64,000 nt of DNA from Phycisphaerales bacterium (GTDB lineage Bacteria; Planctomycetota; Phycisphaerae; Phycisphaerales; UBA1924). Of the stretch, positions 55,774-64,000 are shown one piece after another. Location of the stretch: NCBI GenBank assembly GCA_020849615.1, contig JADLFW010000009.1, positions 124,001 through 188,000 of the forward strand. The letters are read 5' to 3'. The notes under the pieces were generated by a model. That model ran no database searches, was not told the origin of the DNA, and worked only from the letters and a program-made list of their open reading frames with translations. The position numbers and the translations under genes were made by a program. Within the stretch, counting starts at the first letter, position 1, and each line of letters begins with the position of its first letter.

Positions 55774-56717
55774 CACGCGCCGGGACCTCCGGTCAGAAAG
55801 GCGTCGCCCCCGGGCCGGTGGCCGCGGATGAAGGCCGACCACGGCATGGCCCGGCCTCCCGCGGGCTGAACTTCAACAAGTCGAAGGCGGTCCGGGCCCG
55901 CACACTCGACGAGCCCGCCATCGACATCGACGAGCAGGCCCGGCTGCGAGGGTTGCTGGGAATCCCGGGGCTCGCATTGCACGCGGAGGAGCTTGAGGGG
56001 CTGGCCCTCGAGCATCACGGTGACGCCGGGCCAGGGGTTGTAGGCGTGCGTGCGCTGGCGGGCGATGCTCGCCGGCTGGTGGAAGTCGATCCAGGCATCT
56101 CGCTTCGACATCTTGGGGGCGATGGTGACCAGCGATTCATCCTGAACGACCGGCCGCAGGCGCCCTTCGGCGTGGCGGCGGAGCACATCGCTGACGAGCG
56201 CCGGCCCGTCTTCGGCCAGAAGGTCGTGGAGTTCTCCGGCGGTGGTCGCGGGCTCGATGGCCCAGCGGGACTGTCCGAGGATGAGCCCGGCGTCGATCCG
56301 TTCGGCGAGGGTGATCACGGAGTTGCCGGTTTGGGAGTCGCCGGCGAGGATGGCGGCGTTGATGGGGGCTGCGCCGCGCCATCGCGGCAGCAGCGAGGCG
56401 TGCAGATTGATGGCGAAGACGCCATCGAGGAGGGCGGGGCTGAGCTTCTGGCCGAAGGCGATCACGACGAAGGCATCTGCGCCCCGCGAGCGGATGTCGT
56501 TGACGACGTCGGGGGCGGAGGCCTTTTCAGGCTTGAGGATCGGAACCTCGGGAAGGTGCTCGGCGGCCCATTGAGCAACAGGAGTCTGCGAGAGCTTGTG
56601 GCCGCGCCCGGCCGGGCGGTCGGGCTGAGTGACGATCGCAGCGATGGTGTGCGATGCCGCCAGCGCCCGCAGGGTCGGGAGGCCGAACGCGCCGGAACCG
56701 AAGTACACGATCCGCAT
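55773..56717 (-). CDS. fmt: Methionyl-tRNA formyltransferase
   Basis: Formylates initiator Met-tRNA with 10-formyl-THF. The 314-residue protein has RIVYFGSGAFGLPTLRAL at the start, the formyl-transfer motif NLHASLLPRWRGAAPINAAI, SQTGNSVITLAERIDAGLIL and a C-terminal OB-like domain (HAYNPWPGVTVMLEG). It lies 45 bases after def in the classic def-fmt order. Confidence 0.97.
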   Translation of the reverse strand: MRIVYFGSGAFGLPTLRALAASHTIAAIVTQPDRPAGRGHKLSQTPVAQWAAEHLPEVPILKPEKASAPDVVNDIRSRGADAFVVIAFGQKLSPALLDGVFAINLHASLLPRWRGAAPINAAILAGDSQTGNSVITLAERIDAGLILGQSRWAIEPATTAGELHDLLAEDGPALVSDVLRRHAEGRLRPVVQDESLVTIAPKMSKRDAWIDFHQPASIARQRTHAYNPWPGVTVMLEGQPLKLLRVQCEPRDSQQPSQPGLLVDVDGGLVECAGPDRLRLVEVQPAGGRAMPWSAFIRGHRPGGDAFLTGGPGA

Positions 56718-56762
56718 GCGCGTGGAGCGTAGCGGAGTGGAAGGCCACGAGCGGCGGTGGGG

Positions 56763-57323
56763 TCAGCGATGATCGGCCTGGCGCTCGAGGTCGCGGACGA
56801 GGGCGCGGACCTTCATCCGGGAGCTCTGGCTCATGCGGTCGATGATGAGGACACCGTCGAGGTGATCCATCTCGTGTTGCCAGCATCGGGCGAGCAGCCC
56901 GGAGGCCGAATGGGTGAAGCGGCGGCCGTGGACATCGAGCGCGGTGATGGTGATGGCGGGGGGGCGGAAGACCTCGCCGCGGATATCGGGAAGGCTGAGG
57001 CAGCCCTCTTCGTAGGGTTCGATGCCATCGCGGGGCTCGGAGAGCACGGGGTTGATGTAGACGATCGCCCCGTCGGTCGCGGTGGGCGGGTCGGTGGTGG
57101 GGGAGCGGCCCTCATCTGCCGGCACATCGGCGACGAAGAGCCGCCAGGACAGGCCGACCTGGGGGGCGGCGAGGCCGATGCCCTCGGCCTCGTGCATGAG
57201 GTCGATCATCCGGGCCGCGACTTCCCCGACCTCATCGGTGACCTCGGGAATGGGCCTCGCGACCCGCCGGAGGGCGGGGTCGGGGTAGTGAACGATGGTC
57301 AATCTGGATGCATCCACGGCCAT
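56763..57323 (-). CDS. def: Peptide deformylase
   Basis: Removes the N-formyl group from new proteins. The three metalloenzyme motifs are complete: GIGLAAPQVG, EEGCLSLPDI (Cys ligand) and QHEMDHLDG (two His ligands). The ATG at 57323 gives 186 residues; an in-frame ATG at 57347 is possible. It diverges from the TPR gene by ~125 bases and leads the def-fmt-HExxH operon. Confidence 0.97.
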   Translation of the reverse strand: MAVDASRLTIVHYPDPALRRVARPIPEVTDEVGEVAARMIDLMHEAEGIGLAAPQVGLSWRLFVADVPADEGRSPTTDPPTATDGAIVYINPVLSEPRDGIEPYEEGCLSLPDIRGEVFRPPAITITALDVHGRRFTHSASGLLARCWQHEMDHLDGVLIIDRMSQSSRMKVRALVRDLERQADHR

Positions 57324-57449
57324 CGGACGATCGTATGGCCCGAGCATTCGGGCGGCCCGGCGGCCGGGGAGCGAAAGCCGACGGGGGGAGAGGAAGTTAC
57401 TAGAATCGGCCCGCAGCGCCGCCGACGGGGTGGTGCCCGCGGCACAGGA

Positions 57450-58970
57450 ATGTCCTTGAGAAGGGTGAGCGGCTTGGCGATCTTCGGGTGGAAAAAAGGC
57501 GGTGACCAGGGGTCGGACAATCCGTCCGGGCCCGGCGAGGGGGGGGCGCCGGCGTTCCAGCCGGAGAAGGCCAAGCGGTTCTTCGAGCACGCCCGGACGA
57601 TGCACAACGCCTCGAACTACGAGTATGCGCTGCAGCTGTGGCTCAACGGGCTGCGGCTCGACCCCGGGAACATGCCCGCGCTGGAGGGGTTCTTCGGGTC
57701 GTGCGCATCGTTCCTGAACGATGAGGCCGGCAAGAAGGGCGTGAGCAAGGACACATTGAAGGCGTTCAGCGGCAAGGGTGATGTGGAACGGCTGCTGTCT
57801 TCCCTGCTGGAGTGGGGGACCAAGCCCCTTGAAGTGGCCAGCGCGGTGCGGGCGGCCGAGTCCTCGGCGAAGCTGGGGTTGACCGAGACGACATACTGGC
57901 TGGGCGAGCGGGCCATCAAGCTGGCTCAGATGGACAAGAAGCCGCGGAAGGACCTGTTCATCAAGCTGCTCGAGGCGTTCAAGGCGATCGGCGCCTTCGA
58001 CCTGGCCGTTCAGGCCGGTGAGGCGGCCCGGAAGCTGGATCCGTCCGACGGGCCGCTGGCGGCCGAGATCCGCAACATGGCGGCCCAGGCGACGATGACC
58101 AAGGGCGGCTACGACCAGACGGGCCAGGCCGGAGGGTTCCGGGCCAACGTCCGCGATGCCGAGAAGCAGAAGCTGCTGGAGGACCAGGACCGGATCGTCA
58201 AGACCGCGGAATCGGCCGAACGGCTCATCGCGGCGGCGCAGGAGGACTATCACCGGCGCCCGCAGGACCAGGGAGCGATCGACACGTATGCGCGGAGGTT
58301 GATCGAGCGTGGCCGGCCGGAGGATGAAGACAAGGCGATCGCGGTGCTCGCCAAGGCTTTCGAGGAGACGCACCAGATCCGGTGGCGGCTGAGGTCGGGG
58401 GAAATCCGGCTGCGGCAGGCCAAGCGGAAGGTGTCGGCGCTGCGGCAGGCGGCCGAGGCCAACCCGGCGGATGCGGGCTCGCAGGCGGCGGCCCGCGAGG
58501 CCGCGCTGGCGTACGTGCGTCAGGAGGTTGAGGAGCTGAAGGTCCGGGCGGAGGCGTACCCGACCGACCTGTCGGTGAAGTTCGACCTGGGCCGGCGGCA
58601 TTTCCAGCTCGAGGAGTACGAGACGGCCATCAACTTCTTCCAGGATGCGCAGGCAGAGCCGAAGAACAAAGTCGCCTCGCTGAACCTGCTGGGTCAGTCG
58701 TTCCTGAAGATCGGGTACGTGGATGAGGCGATGGTCACCTTCCGCCAGGCGCTCGACATCAAAGATGTGCTGCCCGATCAGCAGATGGAGCTGCGCTACT
58801 TCCTCATGACCTCGCTGCAGGCCAAGGCCGAGCACGACAAGGACCTCGCCGCGGCCGAGGAGGCGGAAAAGCTGGCGTCGGCGATCTCCATTCAGCAGTT
58901 CAACTACCGCGATGTGCGGGTGCGGCGCGAGGCGATAAAGAAGACGATCGCGGCGATCAAGGGCGGGTAA
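57450..58970 (+). CDS. Tetratricopeptide repeat protein
   Basis: A 506-residue helical repeat protein without a signal peptide or membrane segment. TPR-type helices are seen at ARTMHNASNYEYALQLWLNG, AIKLAQMDKKPRKDLFIKL, FDLGRRHFQLEEYETAINFF and NLLGQSFLKIGYVDEAMVTF; a charged middle part (~230-370) is coiled-coil-like. Role unknown, perhaps a scaffold. The start is uncertain: ATG 57450 has AGGA only 2 bases upstream, whereas TTG 57474 sits behind AAGGGTGAG. Confidence 0.75.
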   Translation: MSLRRVSGLAIFGWKKGGDQGSDNPSGPGEGGAPAFQPEKAKRFFEHARTMHNASNYEYALQLWLNGLRLDPGNMPALEGFFGSCASFLNDEAGKKGVSKDTLKAFSGKGDVERLLSSLLEWGTKPLEVASAVRAAESSAKLGLTETTYWLGERAIKLAQMDKKPRKDLFIKLLEAFKAIGAFDLAVQAGEAARKLDPSDGPLAAEIRNMAAQATMTKGGYDQTGQAGGFRANVRDAEKQKLLEDQDRIVKTAESAERLIAAAQEDYHRRPQDQGAIDTYARRLIERGRPEDEDKAIAVLAKAFEETHQIRWRLRSGEIRLRQAKRKVSALRQAAEANPADAGSQAAAREAALAYVRQEVEELKVRAEAYPTDLSVKFDLGRRHFQLEEYETAINFFQDAQAEPKNKVASLNLLGQSFLKIGYVDEAMVTFRQALDIKDVLPDQQMELRYFLMTSLQAKAEHDKDLAAAEEAEKLASAISIQQFNYRDVRVRREAIKKTIAAIKGG

Positions 58971-58985
58971 CCGTCGCGCGTGGGG

Positions 58986-59738
58986 ATGCCATTGACGAAG
59001 ATCGTGGCGATCATCCCGGCCCGGCTCGGTTCAACGCGGTTTCCCGGCAAGGTGCTCGCGGACCGCACGGGGAGGCCGCTGATCCGGCACGTGTACGAGG
59101 CGGTGCGGCGGTCGGCGGCGCTGACCGATGTCTGCATCGCGACCGATGATGAGACGGTGAGCGCAGCCGTGGCCCGGTTCGGCGGACGGACGATCATGAC
59201 CAGCCCGGTCCACCCCAACGGCAGCAGCCGCCTGGCGGAGGCCGCCCGGACGCTGGGGCTGGACGACCGGGACATCGTGGTCAACGTGCAGGGTGATGAG
59301 CCCGAGCTCGAACCGGCATTGATCGACGCGGCGGTGCGGGCCCTGGAGTTGAGCGGCGCAGAAGTCTCGACCATCGGCTCGCCCTTCGGGCCCGGCGAGG
59401 ATGCCGCGAATCCCAACGTTGTCAAAGTGGTGCGGCGTGCCGACGGGCTGGCGCTCTACTTTTCCCGCTCGCTGATCCCCTTCCCGCGCGTCGCCGGCCC
59501 GGCCGCGGCGGCGCCGCTGCGGCACGTTGGCTTGTACGTCTACCGGGCGGGGTTCCTGCAGACGTACGTGAACCTGCCGGCGACGCCGCTGGAAGTCACG
59601 GAGAGCCTCGAGCAGCTGCGGGTGCTCGAGCATGGATACCGAATTGCGGTGGCGGTGGAGCACTCCACAGGCCAGGGGATCGACACGCCCGAGCAGTACG
59701 AGGCGTTCGTGGCCCGGTGGCGCGGACGCAACGGCTAA
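58986..59738 (+). CDS. kdsB: 3-deoxy-manno-octulosonate cytidylyltransferase (CMP-KDO synthetase)
   Basis: Activates KDO with CTP for LPS core synthesis. The 250-residue protein has IPARLGSTRFPGKVLAD, CIATDDETV, NPNVVKVV and HVGLYVYRAGFLQTYVNLPATPLEVTESLEQLRVLEHG, all specific for KdsB. DIVVNVQGDEPEL holds the metal-binding Asp. ATG 58986 or the GTG at 58980 could be the start. It implies this organism makes KDO. Confidence 0.96.
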   Translation: MPLTKIVAIIPARLGSTRFPGKVLADRTGRPLIRHVYEAVRRSAALTDVCIATDDETVSAAVARFGGRTIMTSPVHPNGSSRLAEAARTLGLDDRDIVVNVQGDEPELEPALIDAAVRALELSGAEVSTIGSPFGPGEDAANPNVVKVVRRADGLALYFSRSLIPFPRVAGPAAAAPLRHVGLYVYRAGFLQTYVNLPATPLEVTESLEQLRVLEHGYRIAVAVEHSTGQGIDTPEQYEAFVARWRGRNG

Positions 59739-59751
59739 CGCGTGCGCCGCA

Positions 59752-62421
59752 TCACCGTGACGCGGCCGGAGCGGACATCGGAACCGGTTCTGACGAAACG
59801 CTCTTGCGGAGTGTGTCGAGCCAGCCTTGAGCCTTCTGGCGTAGGTCACTGTCGCGGCACGCGCTGATGAACTCCTCGAGGATGGCGATTCCCCTGGGGT
59901 CCTTCAGGTCCGCCAGCGCCTGCCCGGCGCCATCGCGTGTGCGGATTTCGTTGTCGGTCAGCAGCGGCGCGATCGCCTCGAACGCGGCATCCCTGTCGTA
60001 GTGGGCCAAGTCGACCACGGCCTGGATCGCGATCGGCCTGGTCCGGCTCAGGACGCCGGGCCGGGTCCGTTTGATGGCGAGGGCCAGTCCCTGCTCGCGG
60101 TCGAGGCCCGCCAGGGACTCCAGCGCGGCCTGGCGGATGCGGTCATCCTGCGATTCGACATCCAGGCCCGCGACGACGATGGACCACGCGGCGGGGGCCT
60201 TCATCCTGGCGAGCCCGCGGAGCGCTGAGGCCCGGACCCGGGAACTGGCATCCTGCCGGGCCCGTCGCTCGATCGACTGAGCGGCGAACTCGCGGAATCC
60301 GGGAGTGGCATCCTCATTGGAGGCAACGCCGGCGAGCGCATCGCAGACCGCTTCGCGGATGTCTGGGGTGTCGTTGGCGGTGTTGACCAGGGCCCCGAGC
60401 GTCTCCCATTCATCGCGGGCGGCGAGGGCGCGAACGGCCTCGGCCCGCACCGTCTTGTGGGCGGAGCGGTTGTCGGCGGCCCGGCGCAGTTCGCGGGCGC
60501 CATCGCCTTGACCAGCCCGGCCGAGGGCCCGGGCGGCTTGGACCCGCGCGGCCAGAGTGGGCCCGTTCTGCAGCTGGTTGACCCAGCGGCTGGCGGGCTG
60601 ATCGATCTTGAGATCGGCGAGCACGGTCATGGCCGGGTCGACAACGCAGACCGTCGGCTCGGCGGGGAGGACGCCGGACCAGGCTTGGGACTTCTGGGTG
60701 ATGGGGATTCGGATCCACCGACCGCGCCGATCGGAGGAAGAAGCGCCCGCGCGGGCCGCCTCCGGAACGTCTATCCAGATGGGAAGCTCGAACTCGTACG
60801 CCGGGTTGTACGGGTCGATGTTCTGCGTCTGGTCGACCTTCACGCCGAGGGTGGATGTCGCGGTATTCCAGTCAATCTGAACCTCCAGCACCGGGAAGCC
60901 GGGCCGGCTGCACCACTGCTCGAAGAACTGCTGGAGGCTCTCGCCCGAGATGTCCTCGAGGGCCCGGCGCAGGTCGGAGGTCTCGGCGGTCTGAAACTTG
61001 CACCGGTCGATATAGAGGGCGATGCCGCGGAAGAAGGCGTCATCACCGAGTCGCTGGCGCAGCATGTGCAGGATGCTCGAGCCCTTGCTGTAGGGGTTGG
61101 CCGGGCGGCGGAAGGGTTCCCACGGATTCTTGTAGATCTTGCTCGTCATGCCGGGCCGGTACGGGGCATCGGCCTTGTCGCCGCCGCGCACACCGTCCAT
61201 GTTCCCGAGGATGTTGTTCTGATACCCGTCCGTACCGCGCTCGTGCTCTTCCCACAGGGCCGTCATGTAAGTGGCGAACCCCTCGTTCAGCCAGACATGC
61301 TCCCAGGAGTTGCAGGTGATGAGGTCTCCGAACCACTGGTGACCCAGCTCGTGGGAAATGAGCCCCTCCAGGTCGGAATCGATGCGCGCGGCCCTGTCCA
61401 GGATCGCGGTGTCGTACATCGTCGTTGCGCCGGTGTTCTCCATGCCTCCCGCGGCGAAGTTCCACACGACGAGCTGCGCGTAGCGGTCCCAGGGGTAGGG
61501 CTCATCCAGCAGCTTCGAGAAGTGCGCGATCATGTCGGGCGTCTTGCCGTAGGTGGCCCTGACATCGCCCCCCCGGCCCGGCGGCACGTACACGGGCATG
61601 GACAGCTTGCGGGTGCCGACATCGACAATGTCGAACTTGCCGATCACGAGCGAGACGAGGTAGTTGGCGTGGGGCTTGTCCTGGAGCCAGTGGAACTGCT
61701 CGTAGGGCGCCAGCGAGGCGTCGGTCGTCCGGGTCACGATGCGATTGGCCCGGCCCAGCAGCCGCCCGTTGGAACTGACGGTGTATCCGGCGGGAACGGT
61801 GACCAGCAGCTCGGTTGTAAGCCGCTCATTGGGAAAATCATGGCAGGGGAAAAGGGAGCTGATCGTCTGCGGCTCGCCCTGCGTGTGCAGCTGCGCAGGC
61901 CGGCCGGGCCACGCGGGGGATTCGGGAAACCAGTACAGACCATCCATCGGCGACGTGACGCGGTAGGTCGTGACCAGGTTGGCGGCCTTGCCGGTTTCGA
62001 GCGGGGGATTGAACGTGATGGAAAGGGTTTCCCCGTCGTAGGCGAACGGGCAGGACCTCCCGTCGACGACTACTGATGCGATCTCCATGCCGCGGGCGCT
62101 AAGCCGGAGGTCGGCCAGCGGCTGGCCGATGGGCTCCAGGGTGAGGGTCTCAACGCCTTCCAGCCGGGTCTGGTTCATGTCGGCGATGAAGAGCTCCAGC
62201 CGCATGTGCTGATAGTCGGCGAGGCGGTGGGGCGGGTAGTTGGAGAGATCCCGGCCGGTGGCGTCGTCGTAGCCCGGGCGCGTGCCATCGGCGGATTTTG
62301 GCCCGGCCCGTTCGGCGCGGCACATTTCGCAGGTCACAGCGCCACCGCCGGATCCGAGGGCGGCAAAGGCGGGCAGCGAGACCGCTGACGCGAGGATCGC
62401 GAGGAGGCGTCGGAGGTTCAT
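59752..62421 (-). CDS. M1-family aminopeptidase with C-terminal HEAT-type repeats
   Basis: An 889-residue exported zinc aminopeptidase. After a signal peptide (LLAILASAVSLPAFAALG) and CEMC comes the M1 N-terminal beta-domain, the substrate motif AAGGMENTGA, and the zinc site HELGH (H357, E358, H361) with E380 in WLNEGF. The C-terminal ~250 residues carry HEAT-like alpha repeats (RASALRGLARMKAPAAW, ALESLAGLDREQGLALA) instead of the usual ERAP1-like region. Its ATG overlaps the stop of a second M1 gene. A secreted or periplasmic role is likely. Confidence 0.9.
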   Translation of the reverse strand: MNLRRLLAILASAVSLPAFAALGSGGGAVTCEMCRAERAGPKSADGTRPGYDDATGRDLSNYPPHRLADYQHMRLELFIADMNQTRLEGVETLTLEPIGQPLADLRLSARGMEIASVVVDGRSCPFAYDGETLSITFNPPLETGKAANLVTTYRVTSPMDGLYWFPESPAWPGRPAQLHTQGEPQTISSLFPCHDFPNERLTTELLVTVPAGYTVSSNGRLLGRANRIVTRTTDASLAPYEQFHWLQDKPHANYLVSLVIGKFDIVDVGTRKLSMPVYVPPGRGGDVRATYGKTPDMIAHFSKLLDEPYPWDRYAQLVVWNFAAGGMENTGATTMYDTAILDRAARIDSDLEGLISHELGHQWFGDLITCNSWEHVWLNEGFATYMTALWEEHERGTDGYQNNILGNMDGVRGGDKADAPYRPGMTSKIYKNPWEPFRRPANPYSKGSSILHMLRQRLGDDAFFRGIALYIDRCKFQTAETSDLRRALEDISGESLQQFFEQWCSRPGFPVLEVQIDWNTATSTLGVKVDQTQNIDPYNPAYEFELPIWIDVPEAARAGASSSDRRGRWIRIPITQKSQAWSGVLPAEPTVCVVDPAMTVLADLKIDQPASRWVNQLQNGPTLAARVQAARALGRAGQGDGARELRRAADNRSAHKTVRAEAVRALAARDEWETLGALVNTANDTPDIREAVCDALAGVASNEDATPGFREFAAQSIERRARQDASSRVRASALRGLARMKAPAAWSIVVAGLDVESQDDRIRQAALESLAGLDREQGLALAIKRTRPGVLSRTRPIAIQAVVDLAHYDRDAAFEAIAPLLTDNEIRTRDGAGQALADLKDPRGIAILEEFISACRDSDLRQKAQGWLDTLRKSVSSEPVPMSAPAASR

Positions 62422-64000
62422 CGGGCGCCTCCCATCACCAGGGCGGTGAACAGGGGTTGATCCGGTGGTATCAACCGCTGGACGACGTGATCGAAGATGT
62501 CGAGGCCGGCCGGGCCCAGCTCGCGGGACCACCATGCAGCCCAAGCCTTCGCGGCGGCCCGGCGAAGTGCATCATCGAAGCGGGGGTCCTGGGCGACGAT
62601 GGCCAGCGCATTGGCCGCCTCGGGTTCATCGAGGTTTGCGAGCTTCTCGGCGGCATCAAGTTGCGCGATGATCGTCGGCCCGCGCACCAGGTCGTCGATC
62701 CACATGGCCAGGGGCTTGCGGATGACGGAGGCGGCCAGCACGGTGGCGTTGGGGTCTGTGGAGACGCCACTAGGCTTCGAGGGGAGGTCAAAGACGGCGG
62801 AGGTCTGCCTGGAATCGACGCTCATGTAGACATAGCGGCCCGTCCCATCTTCGAACTTGCAGTAGAGGGGGAACGAGAACGCGTACGCGGGGTTGTCGGC
62901 GTTGATGGTCTGGGCCTGGGTGACCTGAACCCGGAGCTGGCGGGCGGGCTCATCCCAGTCGAGCTCGATGTCGAGGCGGGGCAGCCCGGGGCGGTAGACC
63001 CACTCGCGGAAGAACCGCTCGAGGCTCTCGCCGGAAGCTTCCTCCATGCAGCGGCGGAAGTCGTCGGTCTCGGCCTGGTTGAACTTGAACCGGTCGAGGT
63101 AGAGGCGTGTGCCGTTGGTGAAGACCTCATCGCCCAGGCGCTGGCGGAGCATGTGGAGGACCATGGCGCCCTTGGCGTAGACATCATCGGCCTTCATGAT
63201 CGCTTCATCGGGGTTGCGGTAGCGGTTGCTCGCCATCGCGGGCGCCTGCGGGAAGCTGCCGCGGTTGCTGGCCCGTTGACCGCCGATGAACCCGCGGATC
63301 GCCCTGAGGTACTCCCGGCGTCCGTTCTCGGGCCCGGCCTTGTGCTCAGCCCACAGGGCCTCGCACATGGAGGCCCAGCCTTCGTTGAGCCAGAGATGCT
63401 CCCATGACCGGCAGGTGACGAGGTCGCCGAACCACTGGTGGCCCAGCTCGTGGGAGATGAGGTCATCCTGGTCACCGCCATCGGCGGCGGGCGCGAAGAG
63501 GGTGGTGGCGGAGGTGTTCTCCATGCCTCCCCAGCGGAAGTCGCGGATGATGACCTGGGCGTACTTGTCCCACGGGTAGGGCTCATCGAACTTCTGCTCG
63601 AAGAACGCGATCATCGCCGGGGTGGTCGCGAAGGTCTTCCGGATGTTGTCTTCGGTGCCCAGGAACGTGTAGACGGGCATGGGCAATCCAGGACGGGCCG
63701 AGTCCGGCCCGCCGACCTCGACGACCGCCAGCTTGCCGACGACCAGCGAGACGAGGTAGTTGGCGTGGGGCTTGTCCTGGAGCCAGTGCCAGGTGGCCCG
63801 GCCATCGCTCCCGGACCGGCGCGAGACCAGCCGGCCGTTGGAGCAAACTTCGTAGGCTTCATCGACGGTGATGAACATCTCGGTGGTGAGCCGCTCGTTG
63901 GGGAAGTCGTGGCAGGGGAACCAGGTGCTGTTCCACTGGGCCTCACCCTGCGAGTGGATCTGCGGGAACTTTTCGCTGTCGTTGGCGGGGGACTTTCGCG
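62418..64000 (-). CDS. M1-family aminopeptidase, 5' partial at the window end
   Basis: The frame is open to base 64000, so the N-terminus (and any signal peptide) is outside the window. Visible parts are the M1 beta-domain (WFPCHDFPNERLTTEMFI), GGMENTSATTLF and the zinc motif HELGHQWFGDLVTCRSWEHLWLNEG, all intact. RYGR-type exopeptidase activity is not specified by sequence. Unlike the downstream paralogue, the C-terminus is short, without HEAT repeats, ending soon after a helical region (AEKLANLDEPEAANAL). The two genes overlap as ATGA, so they are co-translated paralogues. Confidence 0.92.
   Translation of the reverse strand, partial: RKSPANDSEKFPQIHSQGEAQWNSTWFPCHDFPNERLTTEMFITVDEAYEVCSNGRLVSRRSGSDGRATWHWLQDKPHANYLVSLVVGKLAVVEVGGPDSARPGLPMPVYTFLGTEDNIRKTFATTPAMIAFFEQKFDEPYPWDKYAQVIIRDFRWGGMENTSATTLFAPAADGGDQDDLISHELGHQWFGDLVTCRSWEHLWLNEGWASMCEALWAEHKAGPENGRREYLRAIRGFIGGQRASNRGSFPQAPAMASNRYRNPDEAIMKADDVYAKGAMVLHMLRQRLGDEVFTNGTRLYLDRFKFNQAETDDFRRCMEEASGESLERFFREWVYRPGLPRLDIELDWDEPARQLRVQVTQAQTINADNPAYAFSFPLYCKFEDGTGRYVYMSVDSRQTSAVFDLPSKPSGVSTDPNATVLAASVIRKPLAMWIDDLVRGPTIIAQLDAAEKLANLDEPEAANALAIVAQDPRFDDALRRAAAKAWAAWWSRELGPAGLDIFDHVVQRLIPPDQPLFTALVMGGAR

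Overview
The window is GC-rich, densely coded bacterial DNA and most likely the chromosome of a member of the Planctomycetota, class Phycisphaerae. The evidence is a PSD1-type planctomycete cytochrome protein paired with a DUF1501 protein, a second planctomycete-type c-haem protein, a prepilin-like protein with a C-terminal DGH element, and two secreted proteins ending in the GC-type dockerin tail (DFSDYLEFLNLYDAGC) seen in Phycisphaera relatives. KdsB (CMP-KDO synthesis) and a PagL-like lipid A deacylase point to an LPS-bearing outer membrane. I see no rRNA, tRNA, CRISPR array, transposase or prophage.

Layout. 1-5.9 kb: a sensor protein without an ATPase domain (5' end outside the window), a full histidine kinase, then the cytochrome c maturation pair resB/ccsA. 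6-12.7 kb: PSD1 cytochrome protein, DUF1501 Tat protein and a four-part membrane/cytochrome/LRR/YHS-like protein. 12.8-15.2 kb: a HerA-like ATPase. 15.3-23.6 kb: a sugar locus with a fucosidase, an ABC importer (binding protein plus two permeases, no ATPase), a GH2 beta-mannosidase-like enzyme lacking a middle domain, and a CBM9-like protein. 23.6-33.4 kb: mainly housekeeping genes (thioredoxin-like protein, GNAT, YjbQ, guaA, a HEAT lipoprotein/RsbW-like/STAS/MlaE operon, ftsY-nusB-ribH, UbiA, pseudopilin). 33.6-38.9 kb: a PstS-like dockerin protein, an Hpt protein, a response regulator-diguanylate cyclase, a PagL-like protein and a SlyX/Fis-like small protein. 38.9-43.1 kb: gpmI, small lipoprotein, peroxiredoxin, YggS, PGRP amidase. 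43.2-51.9 kb: alpha-glucan enzymes (GH31, GH13 with dockerin, GH13) around gap. 52-64 kb: metF behind a parS-like palindrome, DUF4340, a zinc-ribbon membrane protein, def-fmt-HExxH, TPR, kdsB, and two tandem M1 aminopeptidases, the second cut by the window end.

How the genes fit together. Two carbohydrate modules stand out: fucose/mannose-type glycans (fucosidase, importer, mannosidase, CBM9) and alpha-glucans (GH31, two GH13), with the GH13-dockerin enzyme probably surface-displayed. Lower glycolysis (gap, gpmI) lies beside the alpha-glucan set, though on present evidence that is only proximity. Most genes form short operons with ATGA or TGATG overlaps, and many pairs are convergent with under 20 bp between stops. 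No gap without a gene exceeds 300 bp. The most distinctive non-coding signal is one perfect 16-bp parS-like palindrome upstream of metF.
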